Counted from the first letter of the stretch, positions 26,481-37,339 are shown. The stretch: DNA of 64,000 nt from Geomonas limicola (GCF_014193675.1 NZ_BLXZ01000006.1:553-64552), one strand, 5' to 3'. Notes: generated from the sequence alone by a model not told the origin. Translations and numbers: made by a program.

Positions 26481-26869
26481 CACTTGCCTGATAGAATCCC
26501 CCTTGATTTTCCGGTTTTTAAGACAAAAAGAGGCAGTTCTGCCAGTTCCTGCCTATACCAGCTCCACGTCGGCTAAGGTGTCGCCCTAGTAGCCTGTGCG
26601 AAGTAGTGACTGCTCAGCTGACTGGAAGCATGTTCGAATCGCGAAACCGGACGAAACGCTGCGGCATTTGGGGAGCGTCCTGTCGTTGTCGAAACTAAGT
26701 TCTTGCGGAGCCGGGGCTGGTGACGTAGCGGGAGGATGGCGAAAAGAAGTTCCTGAGTCTTAATGGCGGAAACTCGTCGAGGTGAGCTGATGCGGTACCG
26801 GGGTGGGGAGGGGAGCGGGGCTTGGCAGGGACTGGGGCGGGGGGAAGGTATCGACTGCTTGGAAAACAC
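26481..26869. other. 389-bp stretch without a recognised gene
   Basis: This lies between the cytochrome promoter and the terminator of the ABC binding-protein gene. A minus-strand reading frame covers 26573-27013 but its composition (many Arg, Pro and Ser) and its overlap with the real gene at 26925 argue against coding. The part 26700-26830 is G-rich with short purine runs. It may be a decayed or dispersed non-coding repeat. Confidence 0.5.
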
Positions 26870-26914
26870 GTCGAGGTTAAGGCGAGGGCTTACACCCTCA
26901 ACCTTAACCTCGAC
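26870..26914 (-). terminator. inverted repeat after the ABC binding-protein gene
   Basis: GTCGAGGTTAAGG and CCTTAACCTCGAC form a perfect 13-bp outer stem, with AGGG/CCCT extending it inside. It lies 10 bp past the minus-strand stop, with a short T4 run beyond it. Confidence 0.7.
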
Positions 26915-26924
26915 CCGATGCTCG

Positions 26925-27743
26925 TTACTTGTCAGCAGTGATCTTGAAGGTGCGCTTGAGCGGGGTCTGGGTCTTCGGACCGAACCACTTCTCGAAGATC
27001 TTCTTGGCTTCACCCTTCTTCTCCATCTCGAGGAGGGTCTTGTTCACGAAGTCCACGAAGTTCTTGTCGTCTTTGCGCATACCGAGACCGTAGGGCTCCT
27101 CGGAGATCTGCAGGTTCGGGATCTCGAACTTGGCCTTGTTGGGGGCCTTGCCGAGGATGCCGGCCAGGATCGACTCGTCGGTGGTGACGGCGGCAACCTT
27201 ACCCTGCTGCAGGGCAAGGAACGCCTGCGGGTAGTCGTCGAAGGAGAGCACGGTAGCGGTCGGGATCGATTTTTTCACGTTCTGCTCGGAGGTGGAGCCT
27301 TTGGCGGTGCCGATCTTCTTCCCTTCCAGGTCCTTGAGGCTCTTCACCTTCCCTTTGTTGGTGATGAACTTCTGGCCGGTCAGGAAGTAGGTGTGGCTGA
27401 AGTCGATCTGCTTGGCGCGCTCCGGGTTCTTGGTCATGGTGGCGGCGATCATGTCGATGTTGCCTTCCATGAGCTGCGGCATACGGCTTGCGGAGGTAAC
27501 CGGCTTCAGTTCGAGCTTGACGTGCAGTTTGTTGGCGATGGCCTTGCAGAAGTCGATGTCGTAGCCCACGATCTCGCGGGTTTTCTCGTCGACGTAGCCA
27601 AACGGCGGCAGGGAGTCCTTGACACCGCAGACCAGCACACCTTTCTTCTTCACTTCGGCCAGGGTGTCCCCGGCGGCCAGAGCGGCGTGTGCGAACGAGC
27701 CAACCAGGGCGACCGCAGCCAAGAACGTCATCAGTTTCTTCAT
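26925..27743 (-). CDS. amino-acid ABC transporter substrate-binding protein
   Basis: This encodes 272 residues with a signal peptide (cleavage near HAALA-AGD) and no lipobox, so it is a free periplasmic protein. It belongs to solute-binding family 3: GVLVCGVKDSLPPFGYVDE, VGYDIDFCKAIANKL, GNIDMIAATMTKNPERAKQIDFS, GKKIGTAKGSTSEQNV and VAAVTTDESILAGI are all typical of polar or acidic amino-acid receptors such as GltI or GlnH. The exact ligand cannot be read by eye. AGGAGG precedes the ATG. It follows the ABC ATPase gene by 113 bp on the same strand. No permease gene lies nearby. Confidence 0.92.
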   Translation of the reverse strand: MKKLMTFLAAVALVGSFAHAALAAGDTLAEVKKKGVLVCGVKDSLPPFGYVDEKTREIVGYDIDFCKAIANKLHVKLELKPVTSASRMPQLMEGNIDMIAATMTKNPERAKQIDFSHTYFLTGQKFITNKGKVKSLKDLEGKKIGTAKGSTSEQNVKKSIPTATVLSFDDYPQAFLALQQGKVAAVTTDESILAGILGKAPNKAKFEIPNLQISEEPYGLGMRKDDKNFVDFVNKTLLEMEKKGEAKKIFEKWFGPKTQTPLKRTFKITADK

Positions 27744-27856
27744 CGTGTTTCCTCCTGTGGTTTAGTTAGTGCAGCGACAGAACAAAGAGAGCGGGAACCA
27801 CTGCTGTTCCCGCTGACACAGTCTACTTACCCTTTTCGAAGACAAAATTCCAGCAG

Positions 27857-28591
27857 TTAATGCATGGGCGAGAGTAATTGTCTCAGGAACTGCTGGGCAC
27901 GCTCGTGCTGGGGATTCTTGAAGAACTCTTCCGGATCGGCCTGTTCCAGTATGATCCCCTGATCCATGAACACCACGCGGTGCGCCACCTCGCGGGCAAA
28001 GCCCATCTCGTGGGTGACCACCACCATGGTCATGCCACTTTGCGCCAGGTCCTGCATGACCGCGAGCACCTCGCCGATCATCTCGGGGTCGAGGGCCGAG
28101 GTCGGCTCGTCGAAGAGCATGATGTGCGGTTTCATGGCGAGCGCGCGGGCTATGGCGACGCGCTGCTGCTGCCCGCCGGAGAGCTGGCTCGGATAGGAGT
28201 CGCGCTTTTCGGCGAGTCCCACCCGCTCGAGGAGTTTCATGGCCTGCTCCTCGGCCTCCTTCCTGGGAGTCTTGCGGATCTTGATGGGCGCCAGGGTGAT
28301 GTTGGAGAGCACCGAGAGGTGGGGGTACAGGTTGAACTGCTGGAAGACGAACCCCACCTCGGCTCTCAGCTTGTTGAGGTTGGTCTTCTTGTCGGCCAGG
28401 TCCATGCCGTCCACGATCAGCTGTCCCTTGTCGATCGGCTCCAGCTGGTTCACGGTGCGGATCAGGGTCGACTTGCCGCTTCCCGAGGGGCCGCAGACCA
28501 CCATCACCTCGCCGGGCTTCACGTGCAGGTTGATGTCGTTTAAGACGTGGAGCTTCTTGAACCATTTATGGACGCCGATGAACTGGATCAT
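27857..28591 (-). CDS. amino-acid ABC transporter ATP-binding protein (GlnQ/GltL type)
   Basis: This encodes 244 residues, the standard size for a polar amino-acid ABC ATPase. Walker A is GPSGSGKST, the Q-loop region [13 protein letters not shown], the signature [15 protein letters not shown], Walker [13 protein letters not shown] and the switch histidine in VVTHEMGF. All catalytic elements are intact. It is followed by the binding-protein gene. Both membrane permease subunits expected for an importer are missing from the flanks, where the gspN gene begins instead, so they must be encoded elsewhere. Confidence 0.95.
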   Translation of the reverse strand: MIQFIGVHKWFKKLHVLNDINLHVKPGEVMVVCGPSGSGKSTLIRTVNQLEPIDKGQLIVDGMDLADKKTNLNKLRAEVGFVFQQFNLYPHLSVLSNITLAPIKIRKTPRKEAEEQAMKLLERVGLAEKRDSYPSQLSGGQQQRVAIARALAMKPHIMLFDEPTSALDPEMIGEVLAVMQDLAQSGMTMVVVTHEMGFAREVAHRVVFMDQGIILEQADPEEFFKNPQHERAQQFLRQLLSPMH

Positions 28592-28730
28592 GGTCTGCTC
28601 CTCGAGGCGGCCCGCCTCGTTCTTAAAAACGCGAACGCGGTGACTTCATTAGACATAGTAATGGATGCCACCGCGCATATCAACTAACTTTTTTCGAAAA
28701 CTCAAACTTTGTTTTGATATACCGCCTACA

Positions 28731-29567
28731 CTAAAGCGCAGGGTGGGCGAGGCTCCCGTGGATCGGGACGGTGTAGGCGCCGGGAGAGGTGAGGTACTTG
28801 ACGAGCATCAGGAAAACGAATTTCTGCCGATCGAGGAACTCCGGCTTGGGCATCATCTCCAGGGTCAGGTTGAGCGGCGAGTCCCCGAGCGGGGTGGCGA
28901 GGTTCACGTCCCCCTTGAGCCTGACGTAGATGCCGTCGCCGGTCAGGGTGAAGCTCTTCAGGTGGGCCTGGCCGCGGTCGAGGCTCAAGGCGCCGCGCAC
29001 GTCCTGGTAGGTGGCGTCGGGAAGCGGCATCTCGCCCAGCTTCACCGAGGCGAGCTCGGCGCCGCGCACCTGGAGCTGCACTTCCCCCTGCGGGGCCCCC
29101 TTGACGCTGGCCACCTCGCCGGTCAGGCGCAGGTCACCGCGCACCCGGGCCCCGGCAACCGTGCCGAAAAATGGGATGTCCTCGAGGCGGATCCCCTTGG
29201 CGAGGATGCTCCAGCCCGGCTTCCTGCCGAGGGTGACGGTCCCGGAGAACTCACCGGTGCCGATGTTGCCCCGGTAGGCGACCCGGGGCTTGCCGATGAA
29301 TAGCGGCAGCAGCTCGAGCCCGACCCGGACGTCGGCTGCCTTGATGAGCAGCCCCTGCTGCGAAGAGAGTTCGACACCGCGCGCCTTGACGGCCAGCGGG
29401 AATCCCTTGCCGAACCCGGCAAGGTCCAGGGTGTAACCGGCATTGCCCGCCGCGCGCACCACTACCCCCTTGAGGGCGTCGTTGGGGACGAAGCACAGGG
29501 TCAGGTAGGTGAAGAGGAGCAGTCCCGCGGGGATGCCGAGGGCAAGGTAGAGGGCGCGCCGCCTCAT
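28731..29567 (-). CDS. gspN: type II secretion system protein GspN
   Basis: This encodes 278 residues, the last gene of a 12-gene type II secretion operon. One N-terminal membrane helix (about 5-27) precedes a periplasmic beta-rich domain with repeated short beta strands (GKGFPLAVKARGVELSS, GTGEFSGTVTLG, VRGDLRLTGEVASV), as in GspN of delta-proteobacteria. The start overlaps the gspM stop by 4 nt. GspN is the least conserved component and is dispensable in some species. It may connect inner-membrane and outer-membrane parts. Confidence 0.85.
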   Translation of the reverse strand: MRRRALYLALGIPAGLLLFTYLTLCFVPNDALKGVVVRAAGNAGYTLDLAGFGKGFPLAVKARGVELSSQQGLLIKAADVRVGLELLPLFIGKPRVAYRGNIGTGEFSGTVTLGRKPGWSILAKGIRLEDIPFFGTVAGARVRGDLRLTGEVASVKGAPQGEVQLQVRGAELASVKLGEMPLPDATYQDVRGALSLDRGQAHLKSFTLTGDGIYVRLKGDVNLATPLGDSPLNLTLEMMPKPEFLDRQKFVFLMLVKYLTSPGAYTVPIHGSLAHPAL

Positions 29568-30109
29568 TTGCTCCCCGCGGGTGCCGGCTTGATCAGGGCG
29601 ATAGTGAGGGTGACGTCGAGCTTGCTGGGATCCTCGAAGCGCTGCCGGATGGCGGCCTTCTTCACCGTGATGGGGCGGGTCCCCTTCTCCAGGCGGTAGA
29701 TCAGGTTGGTCGCCTCATTGGCGGAGAGCCCCTCGATTTTCACTTCGGCGGCATCCTCCACGAACCCGGGGATTTCCGCGCCTTTCACCGGTTTCACCTG
29801 GCTGTTGCGCCCCTTGATGCCGATCTCCTCGATGACCTTGGCCGGCGAGTCGTCCGGGCGCACCGCCTGGAGCCGGTTACTGACGCGCTGGCTCCCCGCG
29901 CTCGCCTCACGGTAGCGCTGGCGCAGTTTCATGAGTTCGGTCAGGTCGGCCTCGCGCGCCCGCCGTTTCTTTTCCAGGGCGGTGATCCGGGCGTTCAGGG
30001 TGGAAAGCCCGATGATCACCACGAGCAGCACCGCGAGCAGCACCCCGAGCCGGGTCCTGGTGCGGCTGTCCAGGTTCTGGAAGGCCTCGCTCACTTCTGA
30101 GAGCTTCAT
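29564..30109 (-). CDS. gspM: type II secretion system protein GspM
   Basis: This encodes 181 residues. A short cytoplasmic N-terminus, one membrane helix (about 22-40), a charged coiled coil and a small periplasmic ferredoxin-like domain (about 95-175) give the GspM layout. GspM binds GspL on the inner membrane platform. It overlaps gspN and gspL by 4 nt at either end (ATGA), consistent with stoichiometric synthesis. Identity rests on position and topology more than on sequence. Confidence 0.85.
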   Translation of the reverse strand: MKLSEVSEAFQNLDSRTRTRLGVLLAVLLVVIIGLSTLNARITALEKKRRAREADLTELMKLRQRYREASAGSQRVSNRLQAVRPDDSPAKVIEEIGIKGRNSQVKPVKGAEIPGFVEDAAEVKIEGLSANEATNLIYRLEKGTRPITVKKAAIRQRFEDPSKLDVTLTIALIKPAPAGSK

Positions 30110-31395
30110 TGTGCCACCCCCTTCAGTTTGCCGCGGAAGGAGAAGGTGACGCTGCCATCCGGACGCGATTTGATGTCGGTTACCTCGGCGCCGTCCACCA
30201 GCGCTGCGGCGCGCCCCTTGAAGTCGTTGGCGGCCTGGAAGCTGCGGGCTTCACCCTTGAGGCGCACCTCGGCGCCGTCCAGCTCGGTCTCGTAGAACCC
30301 GGTGACCCCGTCACCCTTGGCGATAGCGAGCTCCTTGAAGAACTTCAGGGTGTTGCTGGAAACCTTGGCCCCTTCCAGCTTGCGGATCTCGGCGCGCACC
30401 TCGGCGACCTCGTCGACCGGCTTCTTGCGGCCGGGGAAGACGTCCTTGTAGATTACCTGGATCGACTTGTCCAGGGAGCTCAGGTCGCGCTTGGCCAGGG
30501 CGAAGCGGACGCCGCTCTCGGCGAAGACCAGGAGAATCACGGCGGCGGCGAGGCCGGCGGTGAGGCGCAACTTGCGGTAGAGCTTCTGGGTGCCGGCCGT
30601 GTAGGCGAGTGCGCCACGGCGCAGGTTGAGGAGGCTCCCGTCGGCGAGTGACGCTGCCACGGCGTAGGCGCCGGCCAGGTCGTGGGCGGCGTGGGCGTCG
30701 TCGGCAAAGGCCTCGGCGAGCGCCGGTCGGGCCTGGGCCAGCACGCCGCGCTCCGGGCTCGTGCGGGCAAAGGAGATGGTCCGCTCCACCTTGACGCCGT
30801 GGGCCACCTCGAGGGCCGCCACCGTGCGCTCCAGTTCCGTGTCCCCGCTTCCCGGGCGCAAGGCCCTCAGGTAGATCGGCTTCGCGTCGCGGTAGGCCGC
30901 CAGGGCGTCGCCGTCGGTCACCGCGACCGTACCGGCGGCGGGCGCGATCTTCTCCCAGTGGTACAGCGACGCGGTCACCGCCTCGGGTTCCAGGCCGGCC
31001 CCCTTCAGGAGCTCGATCTTCTCCTGGATCTCCTTGCTGCGCCCCCAGACCGCCAGGAACCTGCCGGTCGCCAACTGCAGCGCATCGAAGCTCAGATCGT
31101 CGGTGTCGAGGGCGGTCTCACCCTTGAGTTCCAGGGGGAGCAGCTCGCGCACCTTGGCGCGGTCGGTGAGCGGCAGCTCCAGTTCGCGCATGAAGAGCTG
31201 CGAGGCGGGGAGCGCCAGCACCACGCGACGCTCGCCCGGTACCCGCGCCGCCGCCTCCAAAAGCCGGGTCAGTTCCTGCTCGTCCCCGGCAAGCGGATGG
31301 CGTTCGGCGGCGAGGAAGCTGACGCCGCCGCGTTTGGGACGGAAGCTGGCCAGGGTCAGCTCGTCGCGCTTTAAGGCTACGATCAAAATATCCAT
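30106..31395 (-). CDS. gspL: type II secretion system protein GspL
   Basis: This encodes 429 residues. The N-terminal ~230 residues form an actin-like cytoplasmic domain (LVALKRDELTLASF-like start, FLAVWGRSKEIQEKIELL, GTVAVTDGDALAAY) that binds the GspE ATPase. A membrane helix at about 280-298 leads to a periplasmic ferredoxin-like domain that pairs with GspM. The stop overlaps gspM by 4 nt and the start overlaps gspK by 1 nt. The order K-L-M-N is standard. Confidence 0.88.
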   Translation of the reverse strand: MDILIVALKRDELTLASFRPKRGGVSFLAAERHPLAGDEQELTRLLEAAARVPGERRVVLALPASQLFMRELELPLTDRAKVRELLPLELKGETALDTDDLSFDALQLATGRFLAVWGRSKEIQEKIELLKGAGLEPEAVTASLYHWEKIAPAAGTVAVTDGDALAAYRDAKPIYLRALRPGSGDTELERTVAALEVAHGVKVERTISFARTSPERGVLAQARPALAEAFADDAHAAHDLAGAYAVAASLADGSLLNLRRGALAYTAGTQKLYRKLRLTAGLAAAVILLVFAESGVRFALAKRDLSSLDKSIQVIYKDVFPGRKKPVDEVAEVRAEIRKLEGAKVSSNTLKFFKELAIAKGDGVTGFYETELDGAEVRLKGEARSFQAANDFKGRAAALVDGAEVTDIKSRPDGSVTFSFRGKLKGVAQ

Positions 31396-32324
31396 CAGTA
31401 TTCTCTCCAGTAGATCGTGGACGTGGGGATACCGGTGCCTTCGCTCACGGGTACCACCGCCTCGACGACGGCGATGCTGTCGCCCACCTTCCCCTCGGAA
31501 TGGATGCGGTACAAGGAGCCCATGAACCCTATCTTCAGGCTGATGCTGTTGTACACCCTGTCGAGCCCGGTGATGTTCTTCACATCGGCAGCTTTTATGG
31601 GGGTCGTCTTCCGGTAGTCGAGGATCCTTTGAACCAGGTCCTCGGTCATGCTCTCGTCCAGCGCGAGCAGTACCTCTTTCGGGGCGGTGTTGATGTTGAC
31701 CTTTACCTGGTTGCTCCCGTTGCCGACCGTCACAAACGGTTTCAGCTTGGCGACGATGGTGGGGGTGAACCCTTTGAGCAGGCCAAGTTCCTCGACCGTG
31801 TAAAACTTCCCGTTCTTTGCCTTGTAGGGAGCCTTGAGTGTTTTGTAGTAGCTGGTTTCCGCACCAGCCGGATTCGGGGCGTCGTTGAGATCGCCCCAGT
31901 CCATGATGACGTCAACGAGATCAGGTGACAGCTTGAGGTTCTTGAAGAGCCGCAGCGCCACCTCCGCTCCATCCAGGTACTTGCCGTTCTCGGTCACCAC
32001 GGCGTTCAGGTCGAGCTTGCCGGATTCCTCCTCGATGGTGACCGTGACCGTCCCGTCGCCGGTGTCGTAGCTGAAAGGTTGGGCCCACTTTTCGGTGAGC
32101 GCGCTGTAGCTGGCACCGGCACGCAAAAGTGCCGAGTACTGCAGGAGCTGGTAGCCACCCTGGATGCCGGACTCCGCCAGGATCGAGGCCTGCTGCGAGG
32201 CGACGAAGTTGTGGCTGTGCGAGGTGTCGACGTAGACCTCGTTCACGAACTCGGCCAGGAGCGCCACCAAAAGCGCCGTCACGATGAGCGTTATCACCAG
32301 GGCGAAGCCCCGCTCGCCTCTCAT
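31395..32324 (-). CDS. gspK: type II secretion minor pseudopilin GspK
   Basis: This encodes 309 residues. The N-terminus MRGERGFALVITLIVTALLV has the class III prepilin cleavage site G-F and hydrophobic helix, but lacks the Glu5 of other pseudopilins, as is normal for GspK. Later the helix-hairpin-helix-like SAM domain typical of GspK is seen (NINTAPKEVLLALDESMTEDLVQRILDYR). GspK caps the pseudopilus with GspI and GspJ. The start is the ATG at 32324, overlapping the gspJ stop by 4 nt; the upstream continuation of the frame lies inside gspJ and was rejected. Confidence 0.92.
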   Translation of the reverse strand: MRGERGFALVITLIVTALLVALLAEFVNEVYVDTSHSHNFVASQQASILAESGIQGGYQLLQYSALLRAGASYSALTEKWAQPFSYDTGDGTVTVTIEEESGKLDLNAVVTENGKYLDGAEVALRLFKNLKLSPDLVDVIMDWGDLNDAPNPAGAETSYYKTLKAPYKAKNGKFYTVEELGLLKGFTPTIVAKLKPFVTVGNGSNQVKVNINTAPKEVLLALDESMTEDLVQRILDYRKTTPIKAADVKNITGLDRVYNSISLKIGFMGSLYRIHSEGKVGDSIAVVEAVVPVSEGTGIPTSTIYWREY

Positions 32325-33001
32325 GGCTGGTACCCCGGCGACGCCACGGTGCGGAACACCTCGCCACCTTTCAGGGTGATGGTCACCCGGACCGTCTTGG
32401 GGATCCGGTTGTTGAGCGCGGTGTCCCAGGTTTTCACCCACTTGGAACCGTCGTAACACTCCACCTGGAACCCCTCGATCACCTCGATCACCGGGTAGGG
32501 GGTGCTCTTCACCGTGGTCTCCAGGTACGGGTCACGCGCCTCACGCCTCAGGGTAAGCACGCCGTCCTTCTCCTTGACCGTGTAGCTCACCAGGGTCAGG
32601 TCCGAGGTGGGCGCAGACGTCAAGCGGGGCGGCGCCAGGTAGGTGAAGGCGAGCGTCGAGGCGGGCTTGCCGAAACTGTCGCGATCCTCGACGACGAAGA
32701 GCATGCTCGGGAGATTGCTGTTCGAGCCGCTACTTGTGCTGCCGCCGGTGCTGCTCCCCGGCGTGGACCCGGGCTTGCTGGGTGCCGGACCGGAGCCCTG
32801 CTTGAAGAAGGCGGAGGCGATCTCGTTGTGCAGCCCCCCCAGGGTGGCCGAGATCTCGCGGCGCGACTCCATGCGCTGGCCGCCGCGCTCGCGGGCCGCG
32901 GTGACCGAGAAGTAGGTACCGTAGAGCGCCCCGGTGAGGATGACCAGCAAGGCCAGCGCGACCAGCAGTTCGATCAGGGTGAAACCTTTGTTATCGAGCA
33001 T
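32321..33001 (-). CDS. gspJ: type II secretion minor pseudopilin GspJ
   Basis: This encodes 226 residues. The N-terminus is a prepilin signal MLDNKG-FTLIELLVALALLV with Glu5 retained. After the helix and an alpha/beta head, residues about 68-95 form an unusual Gly/Ser/Pro-rich stretch (GSGPAPSKPG, then STGGSTSSGSNSN), probably a disordered loop. It is co-transcribed with gspI (11-nt overlap) and gspK (4-nt overlap). Confidence 0.92.
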   Translation of the reverse strand: MLDNKGFTLIELLVALALLVILTGALYGTYFSVTAARERGGQRMESRREISATLGGLHNEIASAFFKQGSGPAPSKPGSTPGSSTGGSTSSGSNSNLPSMLFVVEDRDSFGKPASTLAFTYLAPPRLTSAPTSDLTLVSYTVKEKDGVLTLRREARDPYLETTVKSTPYPVIEVIEGFQVECYDGSKWVKTWDTALNNRIPKTVRVTITLKGGEVFRTVASPGYQP

Positions 33002-33335
33002 TGGTCGCCACGTACTTCACCAGGTTGATCTTCTTTTTGTCGTCGTCCCAGCTCACCGTGAGCCGGATCTGGCTCAAGCCCGGGACCAGGGTCTCGGTTT
33101 TCTGCCGCTCCCACTTAAGGTCCGGGTGCTCCGGGGCAAAGTTCCCCTTGGTCTCGGTGGACTTGTCGAAATCGGGATCATCCAGCCTGGCCCGCCCCAC
33201 CAGGGCCGCGGCGGTCTCCTCGTTGTCGCGTCCCACGATGGAGAGGTGGTAGTTGACCGAGGAGATCACGGTGAGCAGCACGCCGGCTGCAATGGCGAGC
33301 GCGATCATCACCTCGAGCAGGGTAAAGCCCCTCAT
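32991..33335 (-). CDS. gspI: type II secretion minor pseudopilin GspI
   Basis: This encodes 114 residues. It has a minimal prepilin leader, MRG-FTLLEVMIALAIAAGVLL, with Glu5 retained, and a short C-terminal head typical of GspI. It starts the I-J-K tip complex. The start overlaps the gspH stop by 4 nt. Confidence 0.92.
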   Translation of the reverse strand: MRGFTLLEVMIALAIAAGVLLTVISSVNYHLSIVGRDNEETAAALVGRARLDDPDFDKSTETKGNFAPEHPDLKWERQKTETLVPGLSQIRLTVSWDDDKKKINLVKYVATNAR

Positions 33336-33877
33336 GATGCGTTCTCCTGCCCCACTTCCTGGCGCCCTTGCTGTACCAGCACCTTGCCGCCCGACGGGTA
33401 GGCGATGATGGTGTAGCGCGCCTCGCCCCCCTTGAGGTGGATGGTGATCAGGTCCGGGCTCCCGCCGGGGCCGAACGGTACCTCCACCTCCCCCTCGGTT
33501 ACCGTTCCCAGGCGCGGAACCGTGACGTCCTCGATGCTGATCCCTTCCTCCACCAGGCGCCGGCCCATGAACTGGTCATCAGGCGCCACCTCGTCGCCGA
33601 TGGCAGTCAGCCTGACGATGCTGGTGCTCCCCTCGGTGAGGTTCAGTTTCAAACGGTAGGTCTGCTTGGTGATGATGGCCTGGTCGTTCAGAAACCTGAT
33701 GCCGGAGGCGAGGTTGCGGGCCGAGCTCTTCAGCTTGGTCGCTTCCCCCGAAGGGAGGCGCGGGACCACCACGGCGGCGGCCATTGCCAGGATGACAATG
33801 ACCACCATCAGTTCGATCATGGTGAAGCCGGCCTCGCGCCGGCGCCCGCGTTTAGTTGGAGATGGTGCGGTTAACAG
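33332..33877 (-). CDS. gspH: type II secretion pseudopilin GspH, probable CTG start
   Basis: The mature protein begins [18 protein letters not shown], the N-methylated helix of a pseudopilin, with Glu5 retained. The first ATG in frame (33820) codes for Met at +3 of that helix, so it would remove the Gly-1 needed for prepilin peptidase. Extending upstream in frame gives a basic leader (KRGRRREAG before the Phe) with no ATG, GTG or TTG. A CTG at 33877 has AGGAG 8 nt upstream, giving a 17-residue leader and a 181-residue precursor. I prefer this start. The head domain (about 100-181) is the usual GspH beta-sandwich. It overlaps gspI by 4 nt. Confidence 0.85.
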   Translation of the reverse strand: MLTAPSPTKRGRRREAGFTMIELMVVIVILAMAAAVVVPRLPSGEATKLKSSARNLASGIRFLNDQAIITKQTYRLKLNLTEGSTSIVRLTAIGDEVAPDDQFMGRRLVEEGISIEDVTVPRLGTVTEGEVEVPFGPGGSPDLITIHLKGGEARYTIIAYPSGGKVLVQQGRQEVGQENAS

Positions 33878-33957
33878 CTTCGCTGCTCCTGTGACTGCCG
33901 TCCGGATCCTTTCAGCGCTCCGTTGCCGGGGGGAGAAATCTGGAATGGGTTTGCCGC

Positions 33958-34401
33958 CTACTTCAGGTTCCAGCTTTCGATATCGGCGTTCTTCCCCTCA
34001 CCGCCGCGGGCACCGTCGGCCCCGAAGGAGTAGAGGTCGTAGTCGCCGTGCTCGCCCGGGGAGAGGTAGTTGTAGTCGTTGCCCCAGGGATCCTTGGGAA
34101 CGTTCTTGTTTTCCAGGTACCCTTCCGCCTTGTAGTTGGTCGGGATCTTGCCGGTGGTCGGCTTGGTGACCAGCGCCTGCAGCCCCTGTTCGGTCGTGGG
34201 GAAGTTGCCGGTATCGAGCTTGTAGAGCTTCAAAGCGGTCTCGATGTTGCGGATCTGCACCTTGGCGTCGGCGACCTTCGCGTCGTCGCTGCGGCCGATG
34301 ATCTTCGGCCCGACCAGTACGGCCAGAAGGCTCAGGATGACGATGACGACCATGAGTTCGATCAGGGTAAAGCCGCGGCTGTCTTTCAGGTTCTTGAACA
34401 T
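33958..34401 (-). CDS. gspG: type II secretion major pseudopilin GspG
   Basis: This encodes 147 residues. Leader [10 protein letters not shown] is followed by [20 protein letters not shown] with Glu5, then the conserved head: [38 protein letters not shown] and a C-terminal calcium-site loop [15 protein letters not shown]. It is the main subunit of the pseudopilus. The ATG at 34401 has GAGAGG upstream; a longer in-frame start was rejected because it adds residues before the leader. A 183-bp gap with a GC-rich repeat lies before it. Confidence 0.95.
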   Translation of the reverse strand: MFKNLKDSRGFTLIELMVVIVILSLLAVLVGPKIIGRSDDAKVADAKVQIRNIETALKLYKLDTGNFPTTEQGLQALVTKPTTGKIPTNYKAEGYLENKNVPKDPWGNDYNYLSPGEHGDYDLYSFGADGARGGEGKNADIESWNLK

Positions 34402-34479
34402 GCAGGGACCTCTCAAAAAGATGGTGTGAAGTTTCTGAAAACGGTTCAATGGGCGAAACCTTCGATCGCCTGGATTCTG

Positions 34480-34577
34480 TGATCCCTCAACTCCCCCGCC
34501 CTTGACGGGAGGGGGCAGGGGGGGCTGCCACGAAGTGACCGGGTTGCCGCTGCAGGCTTCCCCCTCACCCCGAACCC
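34480..34577. repeat. GC-rich repeat in the gspF-gspG gap
   Basis: The sequence has C-run/G-run arms around CCCTTGACGGG and a trailing G-rich block and C-rich block. The core CCCTTGACGGG and its flanks recur, reversed, in the gap at about 45660-45715. Copies at two separate intergenic sites suggest a dispersed repeat. The gap is the longest inside the gsp operon. Confidence 0.5.
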
Positions 34578-34584
34578 TACTGGG

Positions 34585-35776
34585 CTACTTCACCAGCTGG
34601 TTCAACTGGAAGATCGGGAGCAGCACCGCGAGCACTACGAAGCCGACGCACAACCCCATCCCCAAGACCAGCAGCGGCTCCAAAAGCGCCATGGCGCGGG
34701 TGACGTTCGCGTTGAATTCCTTCTCGAAGGCGTTACCCGCCTTGATGAGCATCTGGTCCAGTTCTCCGCTCTTCTCGCCGACCGCGGTCATGTGGGTCAA
34801 GAGCGGCGGGAAGAGCACGCTCCCCTTCAAGGCTCCGGAGAAGCTTCCCCCCTGGATCAGGGCTTCGCGCGCCTGGGCCAGGTAATTCTTGTACTCACGG
34901 TTCACCACGGCCTCGCCGGTGATCTCGAGCGCCTTGATGATGGGGACGCCGCTTGCCAGCAAAAGTCCCAGCACCTTGGCAAAACGCGAGAGGATCAGGC
35001 GCTGCCAGAGCTGCCCGATGAGCGGCAGCTTGAGCAGGAACCGGTCGCGCTTCTGCAGGAAGGCTTCCTGCTTCCCCAGCTTTTTGAAGCCGAAGCTGAT
35101 GGCCACCCCCAGGATGATGAGGAACCACCACCCCTTGCGCACCAGGTTACTCACCTGGATCAAGAAGAGCGTGATGAAGGGGAGCGTCGCCTTGCTCTCC
35201 TGGAAGACCGCGACGATCTTGGGGACCACGAAGGCGAGCAGGAAGAGCATCACCCCGCCCCCCACCAGCACCATGAGGATCGGGTAGGCAAGTGCCGTGG
35301 TCACCCGGCTTCTCACCTCGGCCTGGTCCTCCTGGAACTCGGCCAGGCGCTCCAGTACGACTTCCAGGGCACCGCTCGCCTCGCCGGCGGCCACCATCCC
35401 CACGTAGCTCTCGGAGAAAACCGCCGGTTCCTCGGCCAGCGACTGGGCCAACCCCTTGCCTTCGGCCAAGCGGTCGCGCACCCGTCCCAGCACCCGTTTC
35501 AGCTCCCCGGGGGCCTCCTGCTCCCAAAGCGTCGCCACCGCCTCGTAGACCGGCACCGCGCTCCCCAAAAGGGTGGCAAGCCGGCGGGTGGCGAGCGAGA
35601 GGTCCGGCACGCTCACCTTGGAGCTCAGGCTTAAGAGCTGCTTCGCGGCGGGGGCGTCCTGTGCGGAGGCGATCTCTTTCGCGAAGAGCCCCTTCTGCTT
35701 CAACTGCAGCCGGGCCTCGTTCTGGGTCGGCGCGTCGACGGTCCCGCTGACCTCGGCGCCGCCGGAGGTGAAGGCG

Positions 35777-35796
<20 letters not shown>
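34585..35796 (-). CDS. gspF: type II secretion inner-membrane platform protein GspF
   Basis: This encodes 403 residues. Two homologous halves each carry a cytoplasmic helical domain and membrane helices: RRLATLLGSAVPVYEAV with FSESYVGMVAAGEASGALEVVL, then SRFAKVLGLLLASGVPIIKAL with FPPLLTHMTAVGEKSGELDQML. Three membrane helices are expected near 170-195, 220-240 and 375-400. It is the platform against which the pseudopilus is built. The start overlaps the gspE stop by 20 nt. Confidence 0.95.

Positions 35797-37339
<1,543 letters not shown>

Noticed and set aside
26573..27013. Minus-strand 146-codon frame as a gene
   Set aside because: It overlaps the start of the real binding-protein gene's 3' end, lacks a binding site and has a composition typical of non-coding GC-rich DNA.
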